DNA of 64,000 bases. Source: an uncultured Oscillospiraceae bacterium (GTDB lineage Bacteria > Bacillota > Clostridia > Oscillospirales > Acutalibacteraceae). Each line of letters begins with the position of its first letter. The stretch's first letter is position 1. Positions 50,820 to 60,038 of this stretch are shown here, piece by piece. The position numbers and the translations under genes were made by a program. The DNA lies in the NCBI GenBank assembly GCA_900539425.1, contig UQBX01000006.1:1-64000 (forward strand). The letters run 5' to 3'. The notes beneath the pieces are model-generated. The model saw only the letters and a program-made list of their open reading frames with translations. It did no database searches and was not told where the DNA came from.

Positions 50820-51986
50820 ATGAAAAAGAAATTTGCGGTTTTAATGGCATTGCTTTTAATTGTAACGGGGGTAATACTGCCTTGCGGCGTCAGTGCCGTT
50901 GCCGCAACTTATTTTCCCACAACTCCGATTGAATACGATCAAATAAGTACCGCTCTTTTTTCAAGGCTGGATCTCACAACCGGCTCAAACAATTTCCACG
51001 AAAATGATAACTGGAAATATTATTACCGCTGTTCGTTTACTCCGCAGTATTCGGCGGATTATACTGTAAAGATTTCTGCCAAAAAGAAAATGAAAACAGA
51101 ACTTTATGACGCACAGGATAATCTGCTCTCATCAAGCTACGCACCGGACGAGCCGAATAATGGGTTGTATTATGAATTCAGCAATACATATTATCTTGAA
51201 AAAGGCAAGACGTATTATTATGAATTTGCTTTTACAAACGGTTATTTCAATTCGTGCGGGCCGTTTTCGGTATATATGACAAGTTCACCCGCGGCTGAAA
51301 TACCGAGCGACGATTATCTGCATCTTTATGTAAACGGCAAAAAGAGCGGCAGTGTTTACGAGCTTGATTCATACAGTCCTCAGCAGCTGATTTCAGATAT
51401 GAGCTTGCGTGCTGTTTATTCAGACGGCAAGCTGTATGAGTGGAACGGCAAAGATACCGTAATTCCTTATCTCAACGGCTGCGATATTATACTTGACCTT
51501 TCAGACTGCGCGGCGCAAACTGGTGTTCATACCGTAAGGGCGCATTTTATGGGCAGGGAAGTCACCGCTTCCTTTGAGATAGTTGATTGCATTCACAGCT
51601 ATGTTGCTTCTTCAAAACAGGAGGCATCATGGCTTCAGCAGGGCTGTACGGTATATACCTGCACAAAATGTTCGGAGAGTATTTCGGCAGATATTATCCC
51701 AAGAGGGGCTGATGTGTACGCTGATTTTTTTGATTTCTTCAATGCAAGCAGTACAGACGATGATTACAACGAAATCTATGACGTAAATTCAGACGGTTAT
51801 ATCAATACACGTGATTATGTTTTGATAAGGAAAATGAAGCAGGAAGCGGAAAACGGTATGCTTTCAGCTTTCAACAAAAGACAAGGGCAGCAGGGTTATG
51901 ATTCTGTTTATGACCTTAATTTGGACGGCATTATAAATGCCAGAGATGTAGCTGAACTTAATAAAACTCTGCCTGTACCCGATTAA
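50820..51986 (+). CDS. Secreted protein with C-terminal dockerin
   Basis: This 388-residue protein has a signal peptide (MKKKFAVLMALLLIVTG, then cleavage near SAVAA). The middle shows beta-rich segments (about 40-160 resembling a pre-peptidase or adhesion-type fold) and a Cys-pair region (CTVYTCTKCSE). The C-terminus has two dockerin calcium-binding repeats, YDVNSDGYINTRDYVLIRK and YDLNLDGIINARDVAELNK. Dockerins plug proteins into cohesin-bearing scaffolds (cellulosomes), so this one is probably a cell-surface complex part. The start codon at 50820 is preferred to a GTG four codons upstream. No cohesin gene is in view. Confidence 0.8.
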   Translation: MKKKFAVLMALLLIVTGVILPCGVSAVAATYFPTTPIEYDQISTALFSRLDLTTGSNNFHENDNWKYYYRCSFTPQYSADYTVKISAKKKMKTELYDAQDNLLSSSYAPDEPNNGLYYEFSNTYYLEKGKTYYYEFAFTNGYFNSCGPFSVYMTSSPAAEIPSDDYLHLYVNGKKSGSVYELDSYSPQQLISDMSLRAVYSDGKLYEWNGKDTVIPYLNGCDIILDLSDCAAQTGVHTVRAHFMGREVTASFEIVDCIHSYVASSKQEASWLQQGCTVYTCTKCSESISADIIPRGADVYADFFDFFNASSTDDDYNEIYDVNSDGYINTRDYVLIRKMKQEAENGMLSAFNKRQGQQGYDSVYDLNLDGIINARDVAELNKTLPVPD

Positions 51987-52007
51987 TATTGTGTTTATTA
52001 AAAACAT

Positions 52008-52042
52008 AAGCGGTTCGGAAAATCCGAACCGCTTTTTTGCGC
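52008..52042. terminator. Terminator between dockerin gene and the Thr/Ala-rich lipoprotein gene
   Basis: A perfect 12-bp stem (52008-52019 with 52023-52034, core GCGGTTCGGA) with an AAA loop and a T-run serves both converging genes. Confidence 0.92.
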
Positions 52043-52348
52043 TTATCCCAGCGCATCCCTTGCAGCATCGCCAAGGTCTGAAGCCGCTTCGCCTGCACCG
52101 CCTGCAGCGTCGCCTGCCGCTTCTCCGATATCAGACGCCGCTTCGCTTGCGTTTTCACCTGCGTTGGAAAGTCCTTCCTCTGCCATGTTGGTTGTGGTGT
52201 TTGTGGTTGCCGTTGTGGTTTCTGTTGTGCGTGCCGTAGTTATTGTTGTGGTGGTAGTCATATCATCCATCTTATCATTTGAGCAGCCTGCAAAAATGCA
52301 GACAGCAAGAACGATTACGGCAATAAGCACGATAATGCTCTTTTTCAT
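52043..52348 (-). CDS. Small Thr- and Ala-rich lipoprotein
   Basis: This 101-residue protein has a signal peptide with lipobox (CIFAGC), then a stretch of about 25 Thr-rich residues, then short repeats of the type EAASDIGEAAGDAAG, GEAASDLGDAARDAL. It looks low-complexity, wall-exposed and possibly helical at the end. No family with known role is recognised. The start codon at 52348 lies behind AAAGGATGCATTCTA. Confidence 0.6.
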   Translation of the reverse strand: MKKSIIVLIAVIVLAVCIFAGCSNDKMDDMTTTTTITTARTTETTTATTNTTTNMAEEGLSNAGENASEAASDIGEAAGDAAGGAGEAASDLGDAARDALG

Positions 52349-52412
52349 TAGAATGCATCCTTTCAGAATAATTTAAAATTATATATATAAACGGGTAAAA
52401 CCCCCGTAAAGG

Positions 52413-53729
52413 CTATTTTGTAAGCGTGCCGTTGTCGGAATACATAAGAAGCAGAATATCTTCTTCCTCTCCTGTTTCCGAATTAGTATATATAAGCACT
52501 TCCTGCCCGGTTGTCTTATTTTTGCAGTGGTATTCGTTGCAAAATACTTCTACACCGTTATTTTTCGGAATAAGGCATCTTGAGCGTGAAACTATCTCAA
52601 CACTGTTGCTCAGGGTCGTTTCGTTTTGCTCAGCGGCATAAGAAGGCACGCTTCTTTCAGTGTGGTTTGTAAGGTATCCGTCAGCCTCAAGTGAAAAAAC
52701 TTTTCCGTCAGAAAGCGAAACACCCACTTTTATCAGATCTGAATAATAGGTTATATTGTTTTCACAGTATGCAAAGTTTATTGTGCATACATTGTTGTAG
52801 ACAGAATAATAGGATTCTTTCATGTTGGTGTAACCTATTTTTTCAAGATAGCTTTTTGCAATGTTTATTGCGTTTTCTTCAGTTACCGACTGGTCGGAAG
52901 GTTTTCCCTCGTTCAAGATATATGCTACATAACCGCCGTTTTTTGTAATGGCTATAGTATACAGCTTGTAAGAGAAAACATACGCCGGCAGATTTCCGCT
53001 TTCCTCAGTTTTGTATACGACTCCGCCTTCTTCCGCACCTAAAGCTTTTGCCGCTATTTTGCGGCATTCGTCCTGATCAAGCTTTTCTGCATTCTTTAAC
53101 AGGGCGCTTTCCTTATTCAGCACTGCGTCAGCAAACGGGCCGTCGTAAAGTAGTGTCGGGTAGTTTTCAAAAGTTTCTTCGGCAGAGGAAAAATCAGTGG
53201 AAAAAGACGATACTTTCATTTCACTGCCGTCACCGAGATAAATTTCGTTTTCCGTAATTCTGCCGCCCGCGTTACATCTGCTTACTATCGAATCCGTAAA
53301 ATCGGAATATTTTTGCGCATATGTCAGAAGCAGTGCAAGATTGTCATATTCATCTTGTGTTATTTCCTGTTTTGTTGAAAGATAACGCGCATAGTCGCCC
53401 GCCTGGCTTAAAAATTTGTATGCTCCGCTCAGATTGAGCTGGCTTATGGGAAGAGACGAAAGCGCGTTTTTAGCCGTGCAGCACTCGGAGTATAAGTTTC
53501 CCGAAATCTGTCCCATCATATCTCTTGATGTGGCGTACTGGCTTTTTGAAAGGCTTGTTTCTATTGAATCCAGGCATTCCGAAAGCTGTGTGAGATTGCG
53601 CTGGTATGATGCCTCAAGCTGCGCCTGATACTCATTGCTTTTAATATTTCCTATAATTGCAAATGCCGTAACAGCCGCTACTGCGCAGAGCGCGAAAGAG
53701 CATATTCTGATTATATTTCGCCTTTTCAT
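52413..53729 (-). CDS. ypeB: YpeB-like spore germination protein
   Basis: This 438-residue protein has one N-terminal membrane helix, a long helical region (about 35-190: LSECLDSIETSLSKSQYA, then LLLTYAQKYSDF), and PepSY-like repeats near the C-terminus (EENAINIAKSYLEKIGYTNM and VEADGYLTN-like). This is the YpeB pattern. YpeB stabilises the cortex-lytic enzyme SleB in the dormant spore; sleB is not adjacent here. It supports a spore-forming host. Single-gene unit, convergent with nothing and divergent from proB. Confidence 0.85.
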   Translation of the reverse strand: MKRRNIIRICSFALCAVAAVTAFAIIGNIKSNEYQAQLEASYQRNLTQLSECLDSIETSLSKSQYATSRDMMGQISGNLYSECCTAKNALSSLPISQLNLSGAYKFLSQAGDYARYLSTKQEITQDEYDNLALLLTYAQKYSDFTDSIVSRCNAGGRITENEIYLGDGSEMKVSSFSTDFSSAEETFENYPTLLYDGPFADAVLNKESALLKNAEKLDQDECRKIAAKALGAEEGGVVYKTEESGNLPAYVFSYKLYTIAITKNGGYVAYILNEGKPSDQSVTEENAINIAKSYLEKIGYTNMKESYYSVYNNVCTINFAYCENNITYYSDLIKVGVSLSDGKVFSLEADGYLTNHTERSVPSYAAEQNETTLSNSVEIVSRSRCLIPKNNGVEVFCNEYHCKNKTTGQEVLIYTNSETGEEEDILLLMYSDNGTLTK

Positions 53730-53889
53730 TTAATCATTCCTTCCGGGTTGTGATAATTATTCCCTAAACGGATTTTGCCCTGAAAATCCGAAAACATACA
53801 AAAAAGTCTTTTATTGCTAATCTTTTTTTGATATAATAAATTGATTATCTGCACAGTGCAGCGTTATTTTAATAAAGGCGGAGAATATT

Positions 53890-54678
53890 ATGAACCTGCA
53901 AAACGGTAAAAAACGCATAGTTGTTAAAATAGGAACTTCAACTTTGACTCACAGCACCGGAAAGGCAAATATTGCGCTTATAGCAAAGCTTGCTTCCGTG
54001 CTTTCGGATTTAAAAAATGAGGGGCATCAGATCGTGCTTGTATCATCGGGCGCAATTTCGGTCGGAATGAGCAGACTGCGCCTTGCCGAAAGACCGAAGG
54101 AAACTCAGTGCCTTCAGGCTGCGGCGGCAGTGGGGCAGAGCGAGCTTATGTTTCTTTATGACAGATTGTTTTCTGAATATGATGTAGTTGTGAGCCAGCT
54201 TTTGCTCACTTTTGATGAACTTGAAAACAGAGAAAGCAGAGCTCACCTTATAAATACCATAAATCAGCTGCTTGAATATGATTGCCTGCCTATTGTAAAT
54301 GAAAACGATTCGGTTTCCGTTGAGGAACTTGTAAACGGCGATAATGATTGCCTTTCTGCAACCGTTGCTGCAATAACAGATGCCGATCTTCTTGTTATTT
54401 TAACCGATACTGACGGACTTTATGACGGAAATCCCGCAGAAAACAAAAATGCGAAACTTATAAGCGTTGTTGATAAGATTGACGATAATATTAAATCAGT
54501 AACAGGATGTGCCGGAAAACGCGGTACCGGCGGCTTTATCACAAAGATAAATGCGGCTGAGATAGCTGTTTCCTCAGGCATTCCGGTTTCCATAATAAAC
54601 GGAAATAAGCCTACAAATATATATAAGGTAGTAAAAGGCGAAAACGTAGGAACATATTTTAAGGCGGTGGAAAAATGA
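53890..54678 (+). CDS. proB: Glutamate 5-kinase (PUA-less)
   Basis: This 262-residue kinase phosphorylates glutamate for proline synthesis. The amino-acid-kinase fold shows KIGTSTLTH, SSGAISVG, VNENDSVS and DTDGLYD. It ends right after the kinase domain, so the PUA domain of E. coli ProB (367 residues) is missing; such short forms occur in Clostridia. The start is ATG 53890 behind AAAGGCGGAG. Its stop codon overlaps the proA start by four bases. No proC is nearby. Confidence 0.93.
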   Translation: MNLQNGKKRIVVKIGTSTLTHSTGKANIALIAKLASVLSDLKNEGHQIVLVSSGAISVGMSRLRLAERPKETQCLQAAAAVGQSELMFLYDRLFSEYDVVVSQLLLTFDELENRESRAHLINTINQLLEYDCLPIVNENDSVSVEELVNGDNDCLSATVAAITDADLLVILTDTDGLYDGNPAENKNAKLISVVDKIDDNIKSVTGCAGKRGTGGFITKINAAEIAVSSGIPVSIINGNKPTNIYKVVKGENVGTYFKAVEK

Positions 54679-55910
54679 GAGAGATAGGTTTGAAAGCACT
54701 TGTTGCTAAAGATTTTCTTGCAACTGTTACAACCGAGGATAAAAACAGGGCTCTTCTTTCGATTGCAAAAGCGCTGAGAGACAGCAGTGAGACCATAATA
54801 ACCGAAAATAAAACAGACCTTGAAAACGGAAGAAAAAACGGTTTGAGCGACGGAATGCTGGATAGACTTATGCTTGATGAAAGCCGAATTGACGGCATAG
54901 CAAAAGCCGTTGAGGATGTTGTTGCACTTGATGATCCGTGCGGCAGACTGCTTGAGGAAGTTACAAGACCCAACGGGCTTGTAATAAAAAAAGTTTCCGT
55001 TCCCATTGGAGTAATAGGTATAATATATGAGTCAAGACCTAACGTAACGGCAGATGCGGCAGTGCTTTGCTTAAAAAGTTCTAATGCAGTTATACTCCGC
55101 GGCGGCAAAGAAGCCATAAATTCAAACATCGCAATAGTTGCGGCAATGCGCTCTGCGCTTGCAGACTGCGGATTTGATGAAAACTGCATACAGCTTGTTA
55201 CGGATACTTCAAGAGAATCCGCTAATCAGATGATGAAAATGAACGGCGTTATTGATTGCCTTATTCCCAGAGGCGGAAGAGGGCTTATCAGAAGCGTTGT
55301 TGAAAATTCCACAGTTCCTGTAATTGAAACAGGCTCTGGCAACTGCCACATATATGTTGATGAAAGCGCCGATATAGAAATGGCGGCAAATATCATCTAT
55401 AATGCAAAAACACAGCGTGTAGGCGTATGCAATGCGTGCGAAAGCCTTGTTATACATTCAGGAATAATAAAAAATGCTCTCCCTGTTATTAAGGAAAAGC
55501 TTGATGAAAAGAATGTTGAAATGCGCGGCGATGAGCGCGCTATGACAGCGGCAAACGGTGTTTTGCCCGCAAGCGAAGAGGATTTTGCCTGCGAGTATCT
55601 TGATTATAAGATAAGCGTAAAAACCGTTGACAGCCTTGATGAAGCTATCAGGCATATTAATAAAAATTCAACGGGGCACAGCGAATCCATAATTACAAAT
55701 AATATGGATAATGCGCGCGAGTTTCTGCAGAGAATAGATTCGTCATCAGTTTATGTAAACGCTTCAACAAGATTTACAGACGGCGGCGAATTCGGCCTCG
55801 GAGCTGAAATAGGTATTTCTACACAGAAGCTTCACGCACGCGGTCCTATGGGTCTGCGTGAGCTTACAACAACCAAATATCTTATTTACGGTACAGGTCA
55901 GACAAGATAG
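54675..55910 (+). CDS. proA: Gamma-glutamyl phosphate reductase
   Basis: This 411-residue enzyme reduces gamma-glutamyl phosphate to glutamate semialdehyde with NADPH, the second step of proline synthesis. The aldehyde-dehydrogenase fold has GVIGIIYESRPNVT, CLKSSNAVILRGGKEA, and the catalytic Cys in GVCNACESL near residue 255. It follows proB with a four-base overlap and a GGCGG site. Length is normal (about 415). Confidence 0.95.
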   Translation: MREIGLKALVAKDFLATVTTEDKNRALLSIAKALRDSSETIITENKTDLENGRKNGLSDGMLDRLMLDESRIDGIAKAVEDVVALDDPCGRLLEEVTRPNGLVIKKVSVPIGVIGIIYESRPNVTADAAVLCLKSSNAVILRGGKEAINSNIAIVAAMRSALADCGFDENCIQLVTDTSRESANQMMKMNGVIDCLIPRGGRGLIRSVVENSTVPVIETGSGNCHIYVDESADIEMAANIIYNAKTQRVGVCNACESLVIHSGIIKNALPVIKEKLDEKNVEMRGDERAMTAANGVLPASEEDFACEYLDYKISVKTVDSLDEAIRHINKNSTGHSESIITNNMDNAREFLQRIDSSSVYVNASTRFTDGGEFGLGAEIGISTQKLHARGPMGLRELTTTKYLIYGTGQTR

Positions 55911-55957
55911 GATAAGATAAAAAGGTTATCAGTAAATAATAAAGGGAATGATTATTA

Positions 55958-57391
55958 ATGGACAAGTATAAAAAACTTGCCTCAAATACCATCGTTTTTG
56001 CGATAGGCACATTTTCCTCAAAATTGCTGACTCTTGTGTTAACTTTCTTTTATACAAGAGTTATGGCAACAGGGGATTTCGGCGGCGCTACTCTTATTCA
56101 GAACGCTGTCAATATTCTTGTGCCGATCGTTACCCTTGCGGTCAATTCCGCTGCCCTGCGTTTTGCTCTTGATAAGGGCAGTGATAAAAAATGCGTTTTT
56201 TCAACGGGCGTTGCCACTACGCTTATAGGATTTGCTATATTCTGCCTGTTTTCACCGCTGGTTATGCGTATAACCATCAACGATTTCAATTTCGGGCAGT
56301 ATACTATTTTGCTTTATCTGATGCTGTTGGGTTCGTCTCTGCGCCAGCTTTGCCAGCAGTTTGTGCGCGGCAGCGGCCATGTAAAGCTTTATGCAATAGA
56401 CGGCGTTATAGCAACGGCAACTTCCGCAGGATTTACATTCCTTTATCTCGGGGCGTTTAAATGGGGAATATACGGATATATTCTTGCCATTTTTACAAGC
56501 GATATGCTTTCCGTTCTTTTCATGTTTGTAACGGCAAAGCTTTGGCGCTATGTCAACTTCAGAACGGGACTGAAAAAGAGCACGGTATCTCCTATGCTCA
56601 AATACTGTATTCCTCTTATTCCCACTATAATCCTTTGGTGGATTATAAATGTGTCAGACCAGTATATGGTAACCTATTTTAACGGTGTATCCACAAGCGG
56701 TATATATACAGCCGCATATAAAATACCGAATTTCGTAACTATATTTGCGTCAATATTTATTGATGCGTGGCAGATATCAGCCGTTGATGAATATGACAGC
56801 AAAGGAAGATCCGAATTTTTTACAAAGGTTTTCAGAACGTACAGCGGAGCTTTGCTTGCAATAGGCGCATTACTTATAGTATTTTCAAGAATTATAACAT
56901 CAATATATCTTGGCGAGGATTATTATGATTCGTGGCATTATGTACCGATACTTGTTATTGCCACAACATTTTCAAATCTCGTAAATTTCTATGCTTCGGT
57001 ATATATGTCAGAAAAAAAGAGTATGCTTTCTATGATGACCGCAGGAGCGGGAGCAGTTCTGAATATAGTTTTGAACTTTGCTCTTATTCCGGTTATGGGG
57101 CCTTACGGCGCCGCTATCGCAACTGCAGCGTCATTCGTAGTGGTCTTTATTATACGTGCTATCAACACAAAGAAGTTTGTTGTAATAAAAATCAACTATT
57201 TGACTTTCCTTCCGTCCGTCATTATGCTTTTCGCAGCCTCGGCGTTAATGATATTTGAGGTGGGCGGTCAGTGGATAAGTTTTGCTGTTGCCGCCGTTTT
57301 GGGCGTTTTGGTAATACTTTTGAATATAAAGTCGATTATTGTAATCGTACCGCTTGTGCTCAATAGATTTATCAAAAAGCGCAAATCTTAA
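55958..57391 (+). CDS. Polysaccharide/oligosaccharide flippase (MOP superfamily)
   Basis: This 477-residue protein has about 14 membrane helices and matches the polysaccharide biosynthesis/Wzx group of the MOP superfamily: ASNTIVFAIGTFSSKLLTL at the start and the conserved GIYTAAYKIPNF near residue 245. It would move lipid-linked glycans across the membrane, for example capsule or teichoic acid units. A start behind AAAGGGAATG follows proA by 48 bases, so co-transcription with proBA is possible. No polymerase or glycosyltransferase genes are adjacent. Confidence 0.85.
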   Translation: MDKYKKLASNTIVFAIGTFSSKLLTLVLTFFYTRVMATGDFGGATLIQNAVNILVPIVTLAVNSAALRFALDKGSDKKCVFSTGVATTLIGFAIFCLFSPLVMRITINDFNFGQYTILLYLMLLGSSLRQLCQQFVRGSGHVKLYAIDGVIATATSAGFTFLYLGAFKWGIYGYILAIFTSDMLSVLFMFVTAKLWRYVNFRTGLKKSTVSPMLKYCIPLIPTIILWWIINVSDQYMVTYFNGVSTSGIYTAAYKIPNFVTIFASIFIDAWQISAVDEYDSKGRSEFFTKVFRTYSGALLAIGALLIVFSRIITSIYLGEDYYDSWHYVPILVIATTFSNLVNFYASVYMSEKKSMLSMMTAGAGAVLNIVLNFALIPVMGPYGAAIATAASFVVVFIIRAINTKKFVVIKINYLTFLPSVIMLFAASALMIFEVGGQWISFAVAAVLGVLVILLNIKSIIVIVPLVLNRFIKKRKS

Positions 57392-57399
57392 TGCTGCTA

Positions 57400-57428
57400 T
57401 TGAATATTGCATTTTTTTAGTGTATAAT
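57400..57428 (+). promoter_or_regulatory. Promoter of glycogen phosphorylase
   Basis: TTGAAT (57400-57405) and TATAAT (57423-57428) have a 17-bp spacer, 58 bp before the start codon. Confidence 0.72.
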
Positions 57429-57485
57429 TAACAATATCAGCTGTGTTAAGGCTGGCTTTTCTGAATATTTTTGGAGGTTTTGTAT

Positions 57486-59963
57486 ATGAATCAAAGCATT
57501 TCCGTTTCTAAAGCTAAAAAAATGATAAGTGATAAACTCAGCCACTTCTTCGGCGTTTCTCCCGATAATGCAACAGATGAGCAGTATTATAAATCAATTG
57601 CTCTTATTGTGCGTGATGAGATTGCAGAAAAAAACAGTGATTTCCGTCATGTTGCTGACGGACAGGATTCCAAAAAAGTGTATTATCTCTGCATGGAATT
57701 CCTTATGGGCCGTTCACTTAAAAATAATCTTTATAATCTGGGACTCACAGAAGTTTTTGAAGAAGCTCTCAAAAGCTACGGCGTAAGCCTTGAAAAGATA
57801 TATGATCAGGAGCCTGATGCCGGTCTCGGCAACGGCGGTCTCGGCAGACTCGCCGCTTGTTATCTTGACGGACTTGCAACAACCGGTATCCAGTCAATGG
57901 GTTATTCAATCAGATATGAGGCAGGTATTTTTCGTCAGAAACTTGTTGACGGCTGGCAGACGGAACTTCCCGATTTCTGGCTTCCCGGCGGCGACGTTTG
58001 GCTTGTACCCAGAGAAGAAAGAGCTCAGGAAGTAAAATTTGAAGGTTATGTTGACGACAGCTGGGACGGCGATTTCCACCGCGTTGAACTGCGTGACTGC
58101 AATACTGTAACAGCAGTGCCTTATGACATGTATGTTTCAGGTAAAGGTCAGGGCGTATCCCGCCTTCGCCTTTGGGCTGCACGCAAACCGGCTCTTGATA
58201 TGGGTCTCTTTAATGAAGGAAATTATATTAAGGCTATGGAACAGTCTGCAATGGCGGAAACTATTTCTAAAGTTCTTTATCCCGCAGACAACTCACCTGA
58301 GGGCAAATCATTAAGGCTTCGTCAGCAGTATTTCCTTGTTTCAGCATCTGTTCAGGATATTATCAGGCGTCATCTTACAAAGTATAATACCCTTGATAAT
58401 CTTCCGGAAAAGATTGCTATCCACATTAATGATACTCATCCCACAATGGCTATTCCGGAGCTCATGAGAATCATGCTCGATGAATGCGGCTACGGATGGG
58501 ATGACGCATGGAATATTGTTACAAAAACAGTTGCATACACAAACCACACTGTTATGAAAGAGGCGCTTGAATGCTGGAGCGAAGAGCTCTATAAGCGTCT
58601 GCTTCCCAGAATTTATCAGATAACAAAAGAGATTGATAATCGTTTCCGTGCATATGTATGGGGCGTAACGCACGATGCGGACAGAGTTGAGCGCATGGCA
58701 GTAATTTCAGGCGGAGTTGTCAGAATGGCAAATCTCTGCGTTGCCGGTTCCCATTCCGTAAACGGTGTTTCCGCGCTTCATTCTCAGATACTCAAGGATA
58801 CAGTTTTCCACGATTTCTATACTATTACTCCCGATAAGTTTAAAAATGTAACTAATGGTATCGCGTTCAGAAGATGGATCTGTCAGGCAAACGAATCTCT
58901 TACCGAGTATCTTACAGATCTTATCGGAGACGGATTTATCACCAAGAGCGATGAGCTTAAAAAACTGCTTGATTATAAAGACGATAAAAAAGTGCTTGCT
59001 GATCTTATGGCTATCAAGAGGCAGAACAAGGAGCGCTTTGCAAAAATAGTTAAAAAGAGAAACGGTGTTGAAATAGACCCTGATTCGATTTTCGATGTTC
59101 AGGTTAAAAGACTTCATGAGTATAAGCGCCAGAGCTTAAATATTCTCAATATTATTGCGGAATATCTTATGCTCAAGGCAGATCCGAACGCTGATTTTGT
59201 TCCGAGAACTTATATCTTTGCTTCAAAAGCCGCTCCCGGCTATTATATGGCAAAGAAAACAATTGAACTTATTGACGCTGTTTCGAAAGTAATAAACAAC
59301 GATAAGGACGTAAACAAAAAGCTCAAGGTTGTATTTATGGAAGAATACAACGTAAGTCTTGCTGAGCTTCTTATGCCTGCCGCTGATATTTCAGAGCAGA
59401 TATCACTTGCAGGTACTGAGGCTTCAGGCACCGGTAATATGAAGCTTATGCTCAACGGCGCCGTAACACTCGGCACGCTTGACGGAGCTAATGTTGAGAT
59501 TGCAGAAGCAGTAGGCAATGATAATATTATTCTTTTCGGTATGAAAACTCCTGAGGTTCAGCAGCTTCAAAGAGAGGGATATAACCCGATGAGTTATGTG
59601 AATAATAATCCCGTTCTCAAGAGCGTTATTGATTTCATCTCAGTAGGTATAAACGGTAAAGATTTCAGTGATTTTGTTTCAAGTCTTACAAACTCAGATC
59701 CTTATATGGCACTTGCCGATTTCGCTGATTATCAGAATGCTCAAAAGCTTTCTGCGGAGCTTTATAAAGATAAAGAAAAATTCGCAAGAATGAGCCTTGT
59801 TAATATTGCTTCGGCAGGTATTTTCAGCGCAGACCGCGCAATTATGGAATATGCGCAGAATATCTGGCACACGAAGCCGGTAACTTTCGAAACACCTGAA
59901 AAGGATAGCAAGAAAACAGTTTCAGGCGGAAGAAAAACAGGCAAGACCAAATCATCAAAATAA
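57486..59963 (+). CDS. glgP: Glycogen/starch phosphorylase
   Basis: This 825-residue PLP enzyme cleaves alpha-1,4-glucan with phosphate to glucose-1-phosphate. The start is ATG 57486 behind GGAGG; a TTG five codons upstream is the ribosome site itself. Signatures: EPDAGLGNGGLGRLAACYLDG, NDTHPTMAIPELMR, VKRLHEYKRQ and the PLP-lysine motif EASGTGNMKLMLNG. The last 20 residues are Lys- and Ser-rich and not part of the fold. It precedes a GH13 enzyme, so both may take part in glycogen or maltodextrin use. Own promoter. Confidence 0.95.
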   Translation: MNQSISVSKAKKMISDKLSHFFGVSPDNATDEQYYKSIALIVRDEIAEKNSDFRHVADGQDSKKVYYLCMEFLMGRSLKNNLYNLGLTEVFEEALKSYGVSLEKIYDQEPDAGLGNGGLGRLAACYLDGLATTGIQSMGYSIRYEAGIFRQKLVDGWQTELPDFWLPGGDVWLVPREERAQEVKFEGYVDDSWDGDFHRVELRDCNTVTAVPYDMYVSGKGQGVSRLRLWAARKPALDMGLFNEGNYIKAMEQSAMAETISKVLYPADNSPEGKSLRLRQQYFLVSASVQDIIRRHLTKYNTLDNLPEKIAIHINDTHPTMAIPELMRIMLDECGYGWDDAWNIVTKTVAYTNHTVMKEALECWSEELYKRLLPRIYQITKEIDNRFRAYVWGVTHDADRVERMAVISGGVVRMANLCVAGSHSVNGVSALHSQILKDTVFHDFYTITPDKFKNVTNGIAFRRWICQANESLTEYLTDLIGDGFITKSDELKKLLDYKDDKKVLADLMAIKRQNKERFAKIVKKRNGVEIDPDSIFDVQVKRLHEYKRQSLNILNIIAEYLMLKADPNADFVPRTYIFASKAAPGYYMAKKTIELIDAVSKVINNDKDVNKKLKVVFMEEYNVSLAELLMPAADISEQISLAGTEASGTGNMKLMLNGAVTLGTLDGANVEIAEAVGNDNIILFGMKTPEVQQLQREGYNPMSYVNNNPVLKSVIDFISVGINGKDFSDFVSSLTNSDPYMALADFADYQNAQKLSAELYKDKEKFARMSLVNIASAGIFSADRAIMEYAQNIWHTKPVTFETPEKDSKKTVSGGRKTGKTKSSK

Positions 59964-59979
59964 AAAATGATCGAATTTT

Positions 59980-60015
59980 AGGCAAGGGCTGAAACCCTTG
60001 CCTGAAATCTTTTTA
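59980..60015 (+). terminator. Weak terminator or pause hairpin after glgP
   Basis: A 9-bp stem AGGCAAGGG/CCCTTGCCT (59980-59988 with 59995-60003) is followed by GAAATCTTTTT, a poor T-tract. Read-through into the GH13 gene is likely. Confidence 0.55.
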
Positions 60016-60038
60016 ACAAACACTTTAACGGAGCGCTT

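Noticed and set aside
57471..57485. TTG start of glycogen phosphorylase
   Set aside because: The bases form the ribosome-binding site of the ATG at 57486.
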